Counted from the first letter of the stretch, positions 10,330 to 23,259 are shown. The stretch: DNA of 64,000 nt from Stomorhina lunata (GCA_933228675.1 OW121741.1:41216580-41280579), one strand, 5' to 3'. Notes: generated by a model from the sequence alone, not told the origin. A program made the numbers and translations.

Positions 10330-13214
10330 TGAAGACTTTATTTTGAAAGTGGAACAAGACCACATTCAAAAAAAAAAAAAAAACTAAAATGTTGACAGTC
10401 AAACATTTTATCGTTAACGATTTGATACAAATTTTTATTTTGAAAGTAGTTTAAGTCCCATATATAGAAAATTTTTCAAAAATTTAATTTTTATAGGAAA
10501 TTTTTCAAAAATTTACTTATTATAGGAAATTTTTTAAAAATTTACTTTTTATAGGAAATTTTTCAAAAATTCACTTTTTATAGGAAATTTTTCAAATTTT
10601 TCAAAAATTTTTCAAAATTTTACTTGTTAAGTAAATTTTTTCAAAAATTTACTTTTAATAAGAAATTTTTCAAAAATTTACTTTTTAGAGGAAATTTTTC
10701 AAAAATTTACTTTTAATAGGAAATTTTTCAAAAATTTACTTTTTATAGGAAATTTTTCAAAAAATTACTTTTTATAGGAAATTTTTCAAAAATTTACTTT
10801 TTATAGGAAATTTTTCAAAAATTTACTTTTTATAGGAAATTTTTCAAAAATTTACTTTTTATAGGAAATTTTTCAAAAATTTACTTTTTATAGGAAATTT
10901 TTCAAAAAATTTACTTTTTATAGGAAATTTTTGAAAAATTTACTTTTTATAGGAAATTTTTCAAAAATTTACTTTTAATAGGAAATTTTCCAAAAATTAA
11001 CTTTTTAAAGGAAATTTTTCAAAAATTTACTTTTTATAGGAAATTTTTCAAAAATTTACTTTTTATAGGAAATTTTTCAAAAATTTACTTTTTATAGGAA
11101 ATTTTTCAAAAATTTACTTTTTATAGGAAATTTTTCAAAAATTTACTTTTTATAGGAAATTTTTCAAAAATTTACTTTTTATAGGAAATTTTTCAAAAAT
11201 TTACTTTTAATAGGAAATTTTCCAAAAATTAACTTTTTAAAGGAAATTTTTCAAAAATTTACTTTTTATAGGAAATTTTTCAAAAATTTACTTTTTATAG
11301 GAAATTTTTCAAAAATTTACTTTTTATAGGAAATTTTTCAAAAATTTACTTTATATAGGAAATTTTTTACAAAAATGTTTTAAAACTTACTTTTTATAGG
11401 AAATTTTTCAAAAATTTACTTTTTATAGGAAATTTTTCAAAAATTTACTTTTTATAGGAAATTTTTCAAAAATTTACTTTTTATAGGAAATTTTTCAAAA
11501 ATTTACTTTCTATGGGAAATTTTTTATAAATATACTTTTTAAAGGAAATTTTTCAAAAATTTACTTTTTATAGGAAAATTCTCAAAAATTTGCTTTTTAT
11601 AGGAAATTTTTCAAAAATTTACTTTTTATAGGAAATTTTTCAAAAAATTACTTTTTATAGGAAATTTTTCAAAAATTTACTTTTTAAAGGAAATTTTTCG
11701 AAAATTTACTTTTTATAGGAAATTTTTCAAAAATTTACTTTTTATAGGAAATTTTTCAAAAATTTACTTTTTATAGGAAATTTTTCAAAAATTTACTTTT
11801 TATAGGAAATTTTTCAAAAATTTACTTTTTATAGGAAATTTTTTATAAATAAACTTTTTATAGGAAATTTTTCAAAAATTTACTTTTTATAGGAAATTTT
11901 TCAAAAATTTTCTTTTTATAGAAAATTTTTCAAAAATATACTTTTTATAGGAAATTTTTAAAAAATTTACTTTTTGTAGGAAATTTTTCAAAAATTTACT
12001 TTTTATAGGAAATTTTTCAAAAATTTGCTTTTTATAGGAAATTTTTCAAAAATTTACTTTTTATAGTAAATTTTTCAAAAATTTACTTTTTATAGTAAAT
12101 TTTTCAAATCTTTACTTTTTATAGGAAATTTTCCAAAAATTTACTTTTTATAGGAAATTTTTCAAAAATTTACTTTTTATAGGAAATTTTTCAAAAATTT
12201 CCTTTTTATAGGAAATTTTTCAAAAATTTACTTTTTATAGGAAATTTTTCAAAAATTTACTTTTTATAGGAAATTTTTCAAAAATTTACTTTTTATAGGA
12301 AATTTTTCAAAAATTTACTTTTAATAGGAAATTTTTCAAAAATTTACTTTTAATAGGAAATTTTTCAAAAATTTACTTTTTATAGGAAATTTTTCAAAAA
12401 TTTACTTTTTATAGGAAATTTTTCAAAAATTTACTTTTTATAGGAAATTTTTCAAAAATTTGCTTTTTATAGGAAATTTTTCAAAAATTTACTTTTAATG
12501 GGAAATTTTTCAGAAATTTACTTTTTATAGGAAATTTTTCAAAAATTTACTTTTTATAGGAAATTTTTCAAAAATTTACTTTTTATAGGAAATTTTTCAA
12601 AAATTTACTTTTAATAGGAAATTTTTCAAAAATTTACTTTTTATAGGAAATTTTTCAAAAATTTACCTATTAAGGAAATTTTTCAAAAATTTACTTTTTA
12701 TAAGGAATTTTTCAGAAACTTACTTTTTAAGGGAAATTTTTCAAAAACTTGCGTTTTATAGGATTTTTTTTGAAAATTTACATTTTGAAGAATTTTGCTA
12801 TAAAAAATATTTGGCAAAATTGTTTGAAAGAAAAATTTTCGTCTTATTTGTTTTGAAAGTGGATTAAGTTCCATACATTTTTGATTTCATAAGTAAAAAT
12901 TTTTTTCATACAAAACCAAAAATTTAAATTTTATTTGTTTAAAAACAGTTTTTCAATTCAAAAAATGAACATTTTACAAGTTTGTTTTGAAAGTGGTATA
13001 AGTCCATTCAACCCGCTAACAAATGCATATCCAAATAAATTATAAATTATAAGTTTATTTTTATTAAAGAATAAATTTGATAGGTTCTGATCAAAACTTA
13101 AGTTCTAATTTAGTAAAATTGGTCACATATATTTTTAAAAACACTAAAGCGCAAAACCCTTTATATCTCAATTAAAAAAAATGGACTTAATCGACTTTAA
13201 AAATAAGGTCTTCA
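10330..13214. mobile_element. TIR element carrying a 2.3-kb satellite array
   Basis: Ends TGAAGACTTTATTTT at 10330 and its near complement at 13181-13214 match at about 26 of 33 positions and are flanked by TA (10328-10329, 13215-13216). The interrupted host is a HINE-like repeat whose uninterrupted form is seen elsewhere, so both borders are well defined. Inside, a subterminal motif like TTTTGAAAGTGG(N)2-4AAGTCC occurs at about 10341, 10438, 12851 and 12984 (+) and about 13181-13205 (-). The middle (10462-12795) is a 29-bp tandem array. No transposase, so non-autonomous. Confidence 0.8.
10462..12795. repeat. 29-bp satellite array B (about 80 units)
   Basis: Tandem units of TTTTTATAGG + AAATTTTTCAAAAA + TTTAC, 29 bp. 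Long runs are identical, with divergent units at both edges and a few variant units shared at a distance (for example 'ttaataggaaattttccaaaaattaac' types at about 10975 and 11210), which suggests local block duplication. It lies wholly inside the TIR element above. Confidence 0.95.
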
Positions 13215-13691
13215 TATATTCTGAATCCTTATGAAATTCTAAGACGATTGAGCGATGTTTGTAAGTCTGTCTGTCTGTTGTCGTTACGATGAAACCTTAA
13301 GGAAGGGATATAGGCCACTGAAATTTAGCATAAATATTTTTCATTTCTTTGTGTTGAAATCGGGCAAAATCGGTCAACATTTAACCAAAGCGCCCGTATA
13401 ACCTCGCATATTTGCTAATAAATGACAAGCATAACGGCTAGGATAATAAAATTTGGCACGAAGAAGTCTTATATAAGCACTAAGCTGTATATAAAATTTC
13501 ACTATATTTCACTATAGCTCACATACAAAAGTCTTACGGAAACAGCCTTAATTTCACCTAAAATACACTTAAATGCCAATAAATGTTAAATTGTAATAGC
13601 TTTGGCCACTAAACAGGGAAACACAAGAATACAAAAAGAAAAGAGGGTTTATGTCCGTCTGTCCGTCAGACAAAAGCGCGATAGCGCCTTA

Positions 13692-13877
13692 CAGTACGTT
13701 TACACACGTAGGTGACTTGTTACAAGTTGTGTATACGTATTCTTCTGACATGCAAGGAAAAAAAATCACTGGCAATCAAAATCGCTTGCCAGTGAGCCTA
13801 CAACTTGCAGAAGTGTGATTGTGTTAGTAAAAAAATATAAATGTATTGAGCTTGCACTTGCATGTGTAAATGCCGTG
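13692..13877. mobile_element. 186-bp MITE-like insertion
   Basis: Inserted in the HINE-like repeat at 'gcgccttaacg', with TTA duplicated on both sides (13689-13691, 13878-13880). Ends read CAGTACGTTTACAC and, inverted, CACGGCATTTACAC. It contains a 9-bp hairpin CACTGGCAA...TTGCCAGTG. A 3-bp duplication with CA-starting ends is seen in CACTA-like groups, but the family is not established. Confidence 0.65.
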
Positions 13878-15316
13878 TTAATGAAAAGAGCTAGAGGGAC
13901 AGAACTTTACAAAAGTACTTTCGATATCTTGAAAAAGTTACGAATTGAAAATGGACGAAATCGGTTCAGTTAGTTAGAGCTCCCATTGTCATTCCGTTTG
14001 TAATTTTCTTAATATTGGCTCAAAAATCAAAAGCGATATATATTCTGAATCCTTATGAAATTCTAAGACGATTGAGCTATGTCCGTCTGTCTGTCTGTTG
14101 AAATCACGATAACGTCTAAACGAAGTGCTAGCTAACTAAAACTAAGCAAAAACATTCTTCATCTATGAGAAAATTTCGGTATTGAAATTGGGTAAAATCG
14201 GTTAGCATTTGACCATAGCTCCCGTATAACCTCGTCTAGGCTAATCGCTTATTTGCTAATAAATGACAAATTATAACAGTTATGAGCTAGTAAGACTAAA
14301 TTAAGCACAAGGAAGTATTATGTCAATGTCAGCCAGTGTGCAAAATTTTGTCACAATCGGTCACCATTTTACAATAGCTCCCATATAAAAAACTTATGGA
14401 AACAAAAAAATACATAAAGAATAGATTGATTATGTCCGTCTGTCCGTCAGATAAAAGCACGATAGCGCCTTAACGAAAAGAGCTAATGGACAAAATCGGT
14501 TCAAATTTAGTTAGAGCTCTCATATAACCCCGCCCCGGGAAACACATTAATGCTGATAAATTGAATACAATTGTAATAGCTATGACGATTAAATTTAAAA
14601 TAGGGAGGTTTTATGCAATTTTTGATCGGTTTATCAAATTTTGTTGGAATCAGTCCATATTTGACTTAAGCTTTCATATAAAAAACACTCACGGAAACCA
14701 AAAATTTTTTAGTTAAAAGCTATTAAATTGGAAACTATGATAGCTATGGCCACTAAATGGCAACTAAATGCAAGAATAAGCTCTATATATATACCAGCCT
14801 GTGTGTAAAATTTTGTTACAATTTGGCTATAATTCTTATATATATATATAACATCCCCTTTTTTATATCTACAATCAAAAAGATTTGGAGGTACATTCAT
14901 TATATTAAGATTGCACCTATGAAATTAGATAGGCATCAATCAATGTTCAGCCCAGACTTTATATATCATGAATGCATAAGGAACTCCTAACGAAATATAT
15001 GGACCTGCCGTATTACTATTAACGTGTTTAGCCTAACTACATATTTTGCACAACGAAAAGTATTTAACAACTTATTAATGTAAAACTATACCCGGTTATG
15101 AGACTAAATATATTTTTAAATGTTGAACTATAAAGCTACGGCAACCGAATTTAGTCCCAATGTTTTACCAACAATACCAACTAGCATAGCAACTTTTTTC
15201 GAATTTGGTCCAAATTTTGAATTAGCTGCTTCCTCTTAGATATATGAGATATGTTTCTGAATTTGATAGTGGGTATATAAGATTCGGCACAGCCGAATAT
15301 AACACTCTTACTTGTT

Positions 15317-16159
15317 TTGAATTGAAATTGTCCTCATTTAAATTTAAAATATTTAATCGTATTAATTACGTTTTTGTAAAGCTTTTTTAAAATTTGTAAA
15401 AATGTCTTTTATCATCCTTCTTCTTCATTAATTCCCACAGAACAGCACCATAACTTATAAATCATTAAATTTTATTTATGTCCCTTAAAAGCTATCGACT
15501 TCCTAAAGATATTGAAAATTTTATTGCCAAACAGTTGGTGTTGCCAACTCGTTAACGTGTACATTTAAATTAATGAAAACAATTTAGATGTTTAAACACG
15601 AAACCATAAACTATAAAGCAACAAAAAGGCCATTCAAATTAGCAAAAATCTATAAAAACAAATTTACTTACATGAGAATCAAAAAATCCAACGATATATG
15701 TATAAACAATAGTGAACAAAAAAAAATCAATAAACTGACTGAAAAATGACCACAGTCAAACAGTCACTCAAACTGAGTTTTTTTTTTTTGTATATTTTCA
15801 ATATTAAAATGCGAAAAACTATAAAAGTTTGAAAAAATACACTACCAACCCAAATGACGACTGACTGACTTTGTGTCGTAAAAAATTTAATTACAAAAGA
15901 TAAAGTTTCCCGGCATTTTTTGCAATCAATCCAAATGAATGTATAAATATTCGTATTTCACAGAAGGACTTAACAATGGAGCAGAAGATCAACCAACCAA
16001 ATCAGTATCGGCCTTAAAACGTACGAACCATCTTTCAACAAACCATTAACCATTTCCATTCAAATGTGACAAACTACTAAAAAGGTAGTCAAATTTTAGC
16101 ATATCAAAAAGTATTATTGTCAGTCATGACCGAAAATATGATGACTACTCTATAAAGCT
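15317..16159. other. AT-rich spacer, no gene seen
   Basis: No supported coding region, repeat or RNA gene. Confidence 0.5.
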
Positions 16160-16167
16160 TAGATACA

Positions 16168-16331
16168 GGTTAGGTTAAGCAAGGTAAAAGAAGAATATCT
16201 ACCAATTTAAAAAGTGTTCTATTAGATTCAGCCAAATGCTATGCAGAGATTAGATGACTAGGTTTTGAAGGTGGTGTCGAAATGACACTTCCACTCGGAG
16301 ACCCTTGGGGTCCATTGTGATCCTTCACCAA
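16168..16331 (-). mobile_element. 3' tail of an RNase H-type LINE, 5'-truncated
   Basis: In minus orientation the fragment holds 'ggatcacaatggacccc' and 'tctccgagtg' and ends in TTAACCTAACC. The same 3' UTR and tail occur in the LINE insertion at 33216-33759. It is flanked by TAGATACA on both sides (16160-16167 and 16332-16339), an 8-bp target duplication. Only about 164 bp was copied. Confidence 0.75.
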
Positions 16332-16377
16332 TAGATACAACGTAGGAAGATTGGGAAAAGATATATATCGCACTTGA

Positions 16378-16611
16378 TCAACAAGAGGGCATTAACTCAA
16401 TATTTTAAAATTTTCAGTAGAGTCAAAAAACTATTTTATTTTACTACTACTTTCATATAAAGAAGAGGGGTAAAACTGTAGTTTTTTTTGGCAAAATTAT
16501 AGTGAAAATGATGTCAGATTTTTGCAATGGGTAGATAAGACCACTCACTACACATCAATTTTTTCTTAAAAGTGAAAATTTAAAAATTTTGAGTTAATAC
16601 CCTCTTGTTGA
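16378..16611. mobile_element. 234-bp MITE with about 38-bp inverted ends
   Basis: TCAACAAGAGGG begins the left end, and the right end is its complement at 16600-16611. The inverted match extends about 38 bp with four or so mismatches. No target duplication is obvious and there is no coding capacity. Superfamily undetermined. Confidence 0.7.
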
Positions 16612-17010
16612 ACATAATTCACTTTGAGTAATTTTCTGTGGCGCCACCTGTCGGACGTTGCTCATTCCAATTCATAAACCTTCGTCAGCTTATCCGCAAC
16701 AACTTTGCTGAAGATTATAGCATGATTAAATGTACAGCTTACGATTAAATTGACTTTAAGTAAATTTCAGTAGCGCCACCTGTCGAAATTTCTTCATACC
16801 AACTAAGAAACCTTCGTCGGCTCATGTGCAACAACTTTGCTAAAGATTGTAGCATGATCAAATGTACAGTTTACGATTTAATTAATTTTTAGTAATTTTC
16901 AGTGACGCCATCTATCGGAAATTAGTCTTATCTTATCTTCGCCGGCTTATCCGCAACATCTTGGCTAAAGAGCATAACATGATCAAATGCACAGTTTACT
17001 ATTCTATAAA
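16612..17010. repeat. About 130-bp unit repeated three times
   Basis: Three diverged direct copies starting near 16613, 16747 and 16876. Each has 'agtaattttcagt', a 'gcgccacctgtcgg' block, 'aaccttcgtcggct' and 'caacaactttgctaaagat...agcatgatcaaatgtacagtt'. Divergence is about 15-25%. No coding signal. Confidence 0.8.
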
Positions 17011-17040
17011 GAACATACATACAGACAAATATTCATTTGT

Positions 17041-17570
17041 TTAAAAGGTATAACATTACTAATTTTTTCCCCTTTTTATCCACTAATTTCAAAAAAGTTC
17101 CATATGCATATTTGGTACTTCTTTGGTACCAATTGAATTCGTTACATTTTATTAAAACGCAATTAACATAATGTTTCTATTCATATTACTTTTTGAGATG
17201 TTAAGTTATCATTTTATCCCTTTTTTACCCATTTTGGCCCAAAAATCAAAAAAGCACCAAATACGTGTTTAAAGTTTCTTTCACATCTATTGATTGCAGT
17301 ACATAGTTTCTTTCTATATTCCTGAGTTTAAAATATAAGAGTGGGTTGAAAAGGTACCAAAAAAAATATTTTCACCCTTTTTTACCTCTTATTGGACATA
17401 GTTTCAAAAAAGTACCAAACACCTGTCCGTTTATTTTACTAGCTGTTTAAAACGTAATTTAAATTTTGTTTCTATACCCATTACTTAAGGAGATATAGCG
17501 TTTTCGATTTTTTCCCCTTTTTACCCGTTTTTACCCTCTTAGAGGCAAAGGTTCCAAAAGTCCCTTCTTC
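17041..17570. repeat. Degenerate module repeat (ccctttttaccc / aaaaaagtacc)
   Basis: Three to four diverged modules of about 170-190 bp, each with a pyrimidine block 'ttttttaccc', 'tttcaaaaaagtaccaaa' and 'gtttctattcatattactt..gagat'. No open frame. Confidence 0.6.
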
Positions 17571-17650
17571 TTCGACCTACACATCAAAAAAGATACCCAC
17601 TGTCCAAATTTTATCATATATGGGAAAATGATTTTTCGAATTTTATAACT

Positions 17651-18735
17651 TTTTCTACGGAATATTGTGATACTAGGTATAAAAGTTTAGATCTGAAAAT
17701 TTGAGCCAAATTGGACAACGTTCTATGGGAGCGCATCGGGTCCAAAATTTAAGAGCCCATTTGTATTGGGAAAAATGTTTTTTTTTTTGTTCTTGTGAAA
17801 TTTTGACCAAAAATAAAAGATTTAATAAAAAATATAAAAAACACTAAATCTTGCTTCAAACAATTATTTTCATGCTTTTTTTAAATTCGCTAATTATTTC
17901 TTAATATTCCGCAATCTCGCTATGAAATTTTTCAGAAAATCCAAATTTTGACATATGACCGCGGTGAAGTTAATCTCGTCCATTATTAAAAAAACCCTTT
18001 ACCATAGTTTTTCCATAAACGAAGCAATAATATTAATTATCTTTTTTGTTAAAATTGAATACAAGTAAAATTTAACGAGCATTTACTCGAATTTGGCCCA
18101 CAAATTACACATTTTCGCGAAATTATTCAATTTGAAATCGCAGGTACGGCGAAACGGTTCAAGATATCGACCTTTTTATGTTCTATTCTCCCATTTGTCT
18201 GTTTTGACACACTGGGAAGCAAATTCTAAATTTGTAATATTTGTTGAACAAAATTTTCAAAAAATTAAAAAATGATTTCTAAAACCGACCTGAGAAAAAT
18301 GTACCATTTTCCAATATGAAAAAAAATACTAAGTAAGTTTGATTATATTTAAACAAAACTGAACTATTTACTAGTAACAAGCCATTAAATGATAAATCAT
18401 GTCTAACTTTGAAATTTCTTTATATACAACATACAATTTTTGGTGCATATCCTTAGGCGCGTTTTCAAGGACATCAATTTTGGGGGGAAAACTGCAATAA
18501 CATTTAAACAGCGTCATGGATTTTCGCCTTTCACGACTTGAAATAAAGCTGTGTTAGTTCCCTTGAATATTCTATTATTTTTTCTTGTAAAAATTTATTT
18601 TTGATCTAAATTTTGCAAAAACAAAAAAATAACCCATTTTCCCCCATACAAATGGGCTCTTAAACTTTGGAACCTTCAGATGGAATTTTCAGATCTAAGC
18701 TTTTAGACCTAGTATCACAATAATCCGTAGAAAAA
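17651..18735. repeat. Inverted-repeat element, family X copy 1
   Basis: The left arm (17651-17785) and right arm (18634-18735) are inverted copies: both contain 'ttgtgatactaggt', 'ttagatctgaaaatt' and 'aagagcccatttgtat'. The interior has 'caggtacggcgaaac', 'gtaccattttccaat' and 'tgcatatccttagg', which recur in the same order at about 31.9-32.3 kb. So it is an interspersed family. It may be a fold-back-like transposon, with target duplication not recognised. A 60-codon open frame inside (18093-18275) is not thought to be a gene. Confidence 0.65.
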
Positions 18736-18766
18736 CATTTGAAATCAAAGCAAAAAAGTTATTGTC

Positions 18767-18772
<6 letters not shown>

Positions 18773-18806
<34 letters not shown>
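18773..18806. repeat. (AT)n microsatellite
   Basis: About 17 perfect AT repeats directly beside the inverted-repeat element. Confidence 0.95.
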
Positions 18807-18810
<4 letters not shown>

Positions 18811-19502
18811 GATGAAGGAGAGTGACCGTGTTTCCCCATGTGCTTGTGGTATCCTCTTTTGCTTTTTGGAGCACCGGCTATACCAATACTTGCACGACGT
18901 TGTACTTTTCCTCTACTTTATCTTTTCATTGAAGTTTCGGACGTGGCCGTGATTATTGTAATTTTACTGTTTAATACACGACATGTTGGTTTGTTCACTT
19001 ACTAATTGTCCATGGTGATTGTTGTTGCAGAAATCGAAATATGTTGGAGATGTATTTATTTGAATGGAGGACCGAAAATGAACCATGAACATTGAAACCT
19101 GCAGTCACAACGATTTGAATGCTCGAACAATTTTTAAGGCACTTCAAATTGTATTCGGAAAGAGCATCGGTATTTAATATGGTTACGCTTTTCGCATTTG
19201 GAAATTCTATAAAAACAAGTGTTCTGATATTGAGATTGAAAGCAAAATTCTATACAAATTTTACCTAAAGGCTCCTGGTACAGGTCTGTATTTTGTGGCT
19301 TAGAGGGGTTGAAAGCTTAGTACCGGGGTGATAGTACTCGAGATAATGGACCGACATCGACCAGAATTACTTAATTTATAGCGAAATTTCGTCAGCATAA
19401 TTAGTTTGCTAATGGGACTATTAATTACAAGCGCTACATGGACTGTCAGCCAGCCAGATAAAGGTTTCAGTCTCCGGAAGTGATTCTAAATAAGTAGTTT
19501 AG
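18807..19502. other. Higher-GC spacer, no gene identified
   Basis: Less AT-rich than its surroundings and free of recognised repeats, so it may be single-copy host DNA. No long open frame in either strand and no similarity I can name. Confidence 0.45.
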
Positions 19503-20770
19503 TACACCCAGAAAAAAGACATGTACTAAATTTGAGGAAAAAAAATTCCTATTTTTATGGAAAAAAATTTCCTCATTCAGAGTAAATTTTTACTCAAAAC
19601 TAGGAAAAATTATTACAGTCTAGTAAAAAATACTACATTTAAATAAAAAATGTATAGTTCATATACTAAAAATTAGTTAATATTTTTCCATAAAAAAATT
19701 GCATGATTTTTGTTAAATACTATTTATTTTAAGGAAATTTTTGTTAAAAGAAAGTAAATATGACCTAAATTTTAGTTCATCATATCGTAAAACTAGGAAA
19801 TATTTAGTTTATTTCAAAAAAATGTAAGTAGTAAATGATTTACTCAAAAATAGTTCATAAAATTGTACTTACTTAAAATCTGGAAGTTGTTGTCATAAAT
19901 TTAAGTTCATTATTTTCCTAATTACTAAAAAGTTATACTTAAATTTAGAAAATTTTTCTCAAAAAAAGAAAAATTTATTTAAAATTAGTTAAGATAAATT
20001 ACAACGTCCAATAGTATAAAATTTTCTTTTAATAAGTACAATTGTATTAATTTATTGAAAGTTATATATTTGCATTTAGGACAATTTTCCTAAAAAATAG
20101 TTCAGATAAATCAGAATAAATCATGTTTAAATTTATGAAGTAATTAGGAAATTTTTAATAAATTCTTAAAAGTTATATACTTATATTTAAGAAAAATTTC
20201 CTAAAAATTAGTTCATATATGAAAAATAAATGTCAATAAATTATTTTCATTTATAATTTATTTTAAATTTTAGTCCGTGTTAGTTTGCTTTACAAATTTC
20301 GGTTTAAACCGCGCTTTGTTTGATATTTGTGAAAAAAAAAATATTGGTGTTATAAAAAGTTAAATTTCGACTAGGATTTGTGCCAAAAATTCTGTGTTTG
20401 TTTCTTCCGTCCTTAGATTCAATAAGTAATGGAAGTTGATTTGTTTTAACTCTTCAGAAGGAAATATTACTGAGGAAGCAATTAAGAGGCATTGTTGATA
20501 CTGGAAAATCAACAAGAAGATGACAATTTAAAGACAGAGGTAAGAAAAAATCAAATTTGAGGTGTATTTTAAATCATTCTTTTTTAGCAATAAGGGTATT
20601 CATGATATTCTCGATACCTCTTAAGACTGTTTTATAAGATGCGTTTGGATATCTATATTATATAATGGTAAGTCTATTCATGTCTTATACATTATGACTT
20701 TTTAACTTAATATTTATGTTTGTTATCTCCGACAGAAGTGCCACTTGCTACGATTGTTTAGCTGGTTGGT

Positions 20771-21380
20771 CGAGCGATGACCGTCTGTTGAAGGCACAAT
20801 AGGGCATAAACAAAAGGAGCTAGGTTAATAAAACTTGGCAAAAACATTTTTCATTTCTTGGAAAATTTTGGAATTGAAATTGGCGAAATCGGTTTACATT
20901 TGACAATAGCTCCAGTATAACCTCGCCTATGCTTATTTGCTAATAAATGACAAATTATAAAAGGTATGTTGATAAAATTTAATACAGAGAAGTTTTATAT
21001 AATCAGTAGACAAAATATAAATTTGCATCGAAATCGGATCATTTTTAAACATAGCTCCCATACAAAACACTTACGGCAACAGCCTATATTCCACCTAAAT
21101 TACACTTAAACGCCAATAAATGATAAACAATAATAGCTATGGCCACTAAATTTGGCACAAGGTTTTATGTCAGTGACAGCCAGTGTGCAAAATCTTGTTA
21201 CTATCGGTCAATATTTAACCGTATAAAAAACTTACGAAAACACATATTTTCGAATTTGGTCGACATTTTGAATTAGCTGCGCACCCTCATAGATATGAGA
21301 GATATGTTTCGAAATTTACCACAATTTGGTGGTGGGTATGTAAGATTCGGCACATCCGAATGTAACACTCTTACTTATTT
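20771..21380 (+). mobile_element. HINE-like repeat, copy 3 (5'-truncated)
   Basis: Begins at the 'gagcgatg..ccgtctgttg' module and runs to the 3' end 'attcggcacatccgaatgtaacactcttacttattt'-type terminus. The hairpin has one mismatch here (ACATCC in place of ACAGCC). Lies inside the 19505-23979 element. Confidence 0.75.
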
Positions 21381-22095
21381 GTACTTTAAGTTATCGTTCC
21401 GTCTTTCAAATTAGCCTTTTAACGTCACTCGGTCTTAATTCTTATTTGACCCTACTTCCTTTTTTTAAATTAATCCTTTAAATGATTTAAACGTAAGGAA
21501 GTGTTTTTTTTTTTGTATGACTGTTAATAATAAAGCAAGTGGCAAGAGGCTCCACATCACAAATTTGATCGAATTTGAATCACATTTACAGATTGTTGTC
21601 AAAATCTCGAGCCAAGGTTCCACATCACCACCTTAACATTTTTTAGCATTTGTTTTCTTCAAATGAAAAAAATCAACGGACTTTTTGTTAATAAACTTTT
21701 TGAAGAACCATGTAAGTGATGCTCTTAGAATACTGTTTCATCAGTTTTATATTAGGGTGGGTCTCTTTTTAATGTTTGCCAGGAGGTTGTTATATACATA
21801 GTAAATATCATAGTTCAACATTAAATTAAAAAAAAGGGACTTAAATAACCCCAACAGCGATTTTCTTAATGTAGAGTTATTGGATTTAGTTAAATTTTTT
21901 TTATTATAAAAAATTAATGGACAAGTATTTAAGGTAAATACATTTTCAAATTGAGCTTTTGCGTAATGCATTGATAATTATCTAAAATTAAAAAAAAATC
22001 GTATATGTGTTTTACAGTAACAGTCAATTAACACGTTATATATTAATACAAAATCGAAATAATTTTAGGTAAAATTCAAAAGTCATTGTTTGGTA
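21381..22095. other. Interior of the 4.5-kb element, no gene seen
   Basis: No recognisable coding region. Short minus-strand open frames (such as 21747-21971) are AT-biased and show no motif. Confidence 0.45.
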
Positions 22096-22240
22096 AAATT
22101 TTGTTCCTTTAGCCAAACACTTTTATTAGCTCATTTTCATTGTCCGTCGTGGTCAGATGGACGAATATAAACCGAACCGGTTCAGATTGTCGGCAATGGA
22201 TACATGTTGATAAAAGTGTTGGGCTTTAGGAACGAAATTT
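22096..22240. repeat. 145-bp hairpin / MITE-like inverted repeat
   Basis: AAATTTTGTTCC at the left and GGAACGAAATTT at the right start arms of about 31 bp with a few mismatches (both include AACACTTTTAT in the paired strand). Weaker pairing continues inward to CATTG/CAATG. It could be a small MITE or a transcribed hairpin. Confidence 0.6.
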
Positions 22241-23259
22241 ATACCAATCAACGAATTTTTAACATTTAAATTTTATTTACTTGAATTTTTTCGATTTAGT
22301 AATAATAAAAATAAATAATGTAACTTATTAGTTATAAGTTAAAAAGTTTGTTTTTATATGTGTAGAACACAAACATTTTTAATTTTATGTCTCTAACTGT
22401 ATGCTCTAAATAAAAGATATTTGAATACATATTGTATATTAAACACCTATACCATATTTTATATTTTTTGCAAAATGACCTTTGATTAGTTAAATTGGGA
22501 AGACTAAGGACCTCTAGTGTTCCGTAGCCAAAGATGCCGTGCGTCACGAAGAGCGTCCCTTCCATTTTATTTTATCAAAAAATATCAATTTGACTATAAA
22601 AAGGCTTTCATATTTTTCAATGTATTATACTGCAGTTAATTCTGAAGTACGATTTTTTTATTTATTTACCTTATAAAATTTGTCTTCATTAATAAATATA
22701 TTTATATAAATCAATATCTATTTTCCATTAACTCCCACTTTGAACCAAAATGCTTATGTTTATATTCATTTTCAAATAAATTAGTTCTTAAACTTGTAAA
22801 ATAAGAATAAATATTTAATGGCAAAGAAACGGTAATGAAAAAAAAAAACTTTCTCAAATACGAATGGGGGGAAATTACAAAACTACTTCATCCAATTTAA
22901 TTTCTATGACTTTAAATTTTTTATTTAAGTTGTTATTGATTGAAATTTTGGTAAAACCAGAAATACTCCCATTTTTCCCCATAAAAACTAATTTGCGGCA
23001 CTTCTACCTCTAATGCTATCTCAATAACAATTTTGGTCACATATTTTTTCGTTACGGAAAGCATTTGTTCGGGAAAGTTAAGGTTAAATTTTTAAAAAAT
23101 AGGCTGCACTGTAATTAATATTTGCACATATCTAAGTAAATGTTTAAATTTATATATATTTTAATATTATTTCTTATTTAATCATGAATATTTATGTATT
23201 TATGTTATATATTTTTGTACAATTATGAAAAACATTAATAAAAATACTTTTTACCATTT
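22241..23259. other. Unassigned interior sequence
   Basis: Very AT-rich. A 77-codon minus frame at 22332-22565 has no recognised motif and is not called. Confidence 0.4.

Larger units (their letters stand above)
10243..15316 (+). mobile_element. HINE-like modular repeat, copy 2, split by two insertions
   Basis: The 5' end (TTTTTATACCCACCGTCA) lies at 10243-10329. The copy resumes at 13215 with 'atattctgaatccttatg' and runs through diverged modules to the 3' hairpin at 15282-15298 and the ACTTGTTTT tail. The break at 'gcgatatat' is an insertion of a satellite-bearing TIR element (10330-13214). A second insertion, a 186-bp MITE, sits at 13692-13877. Apart from these the order of modules matches copy 1. 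Confidence 0.8.

Noticed and set aside
22332..22565. 77-codon minus frame
   Set aside because: No motif; low-complexity AT-rich second half.
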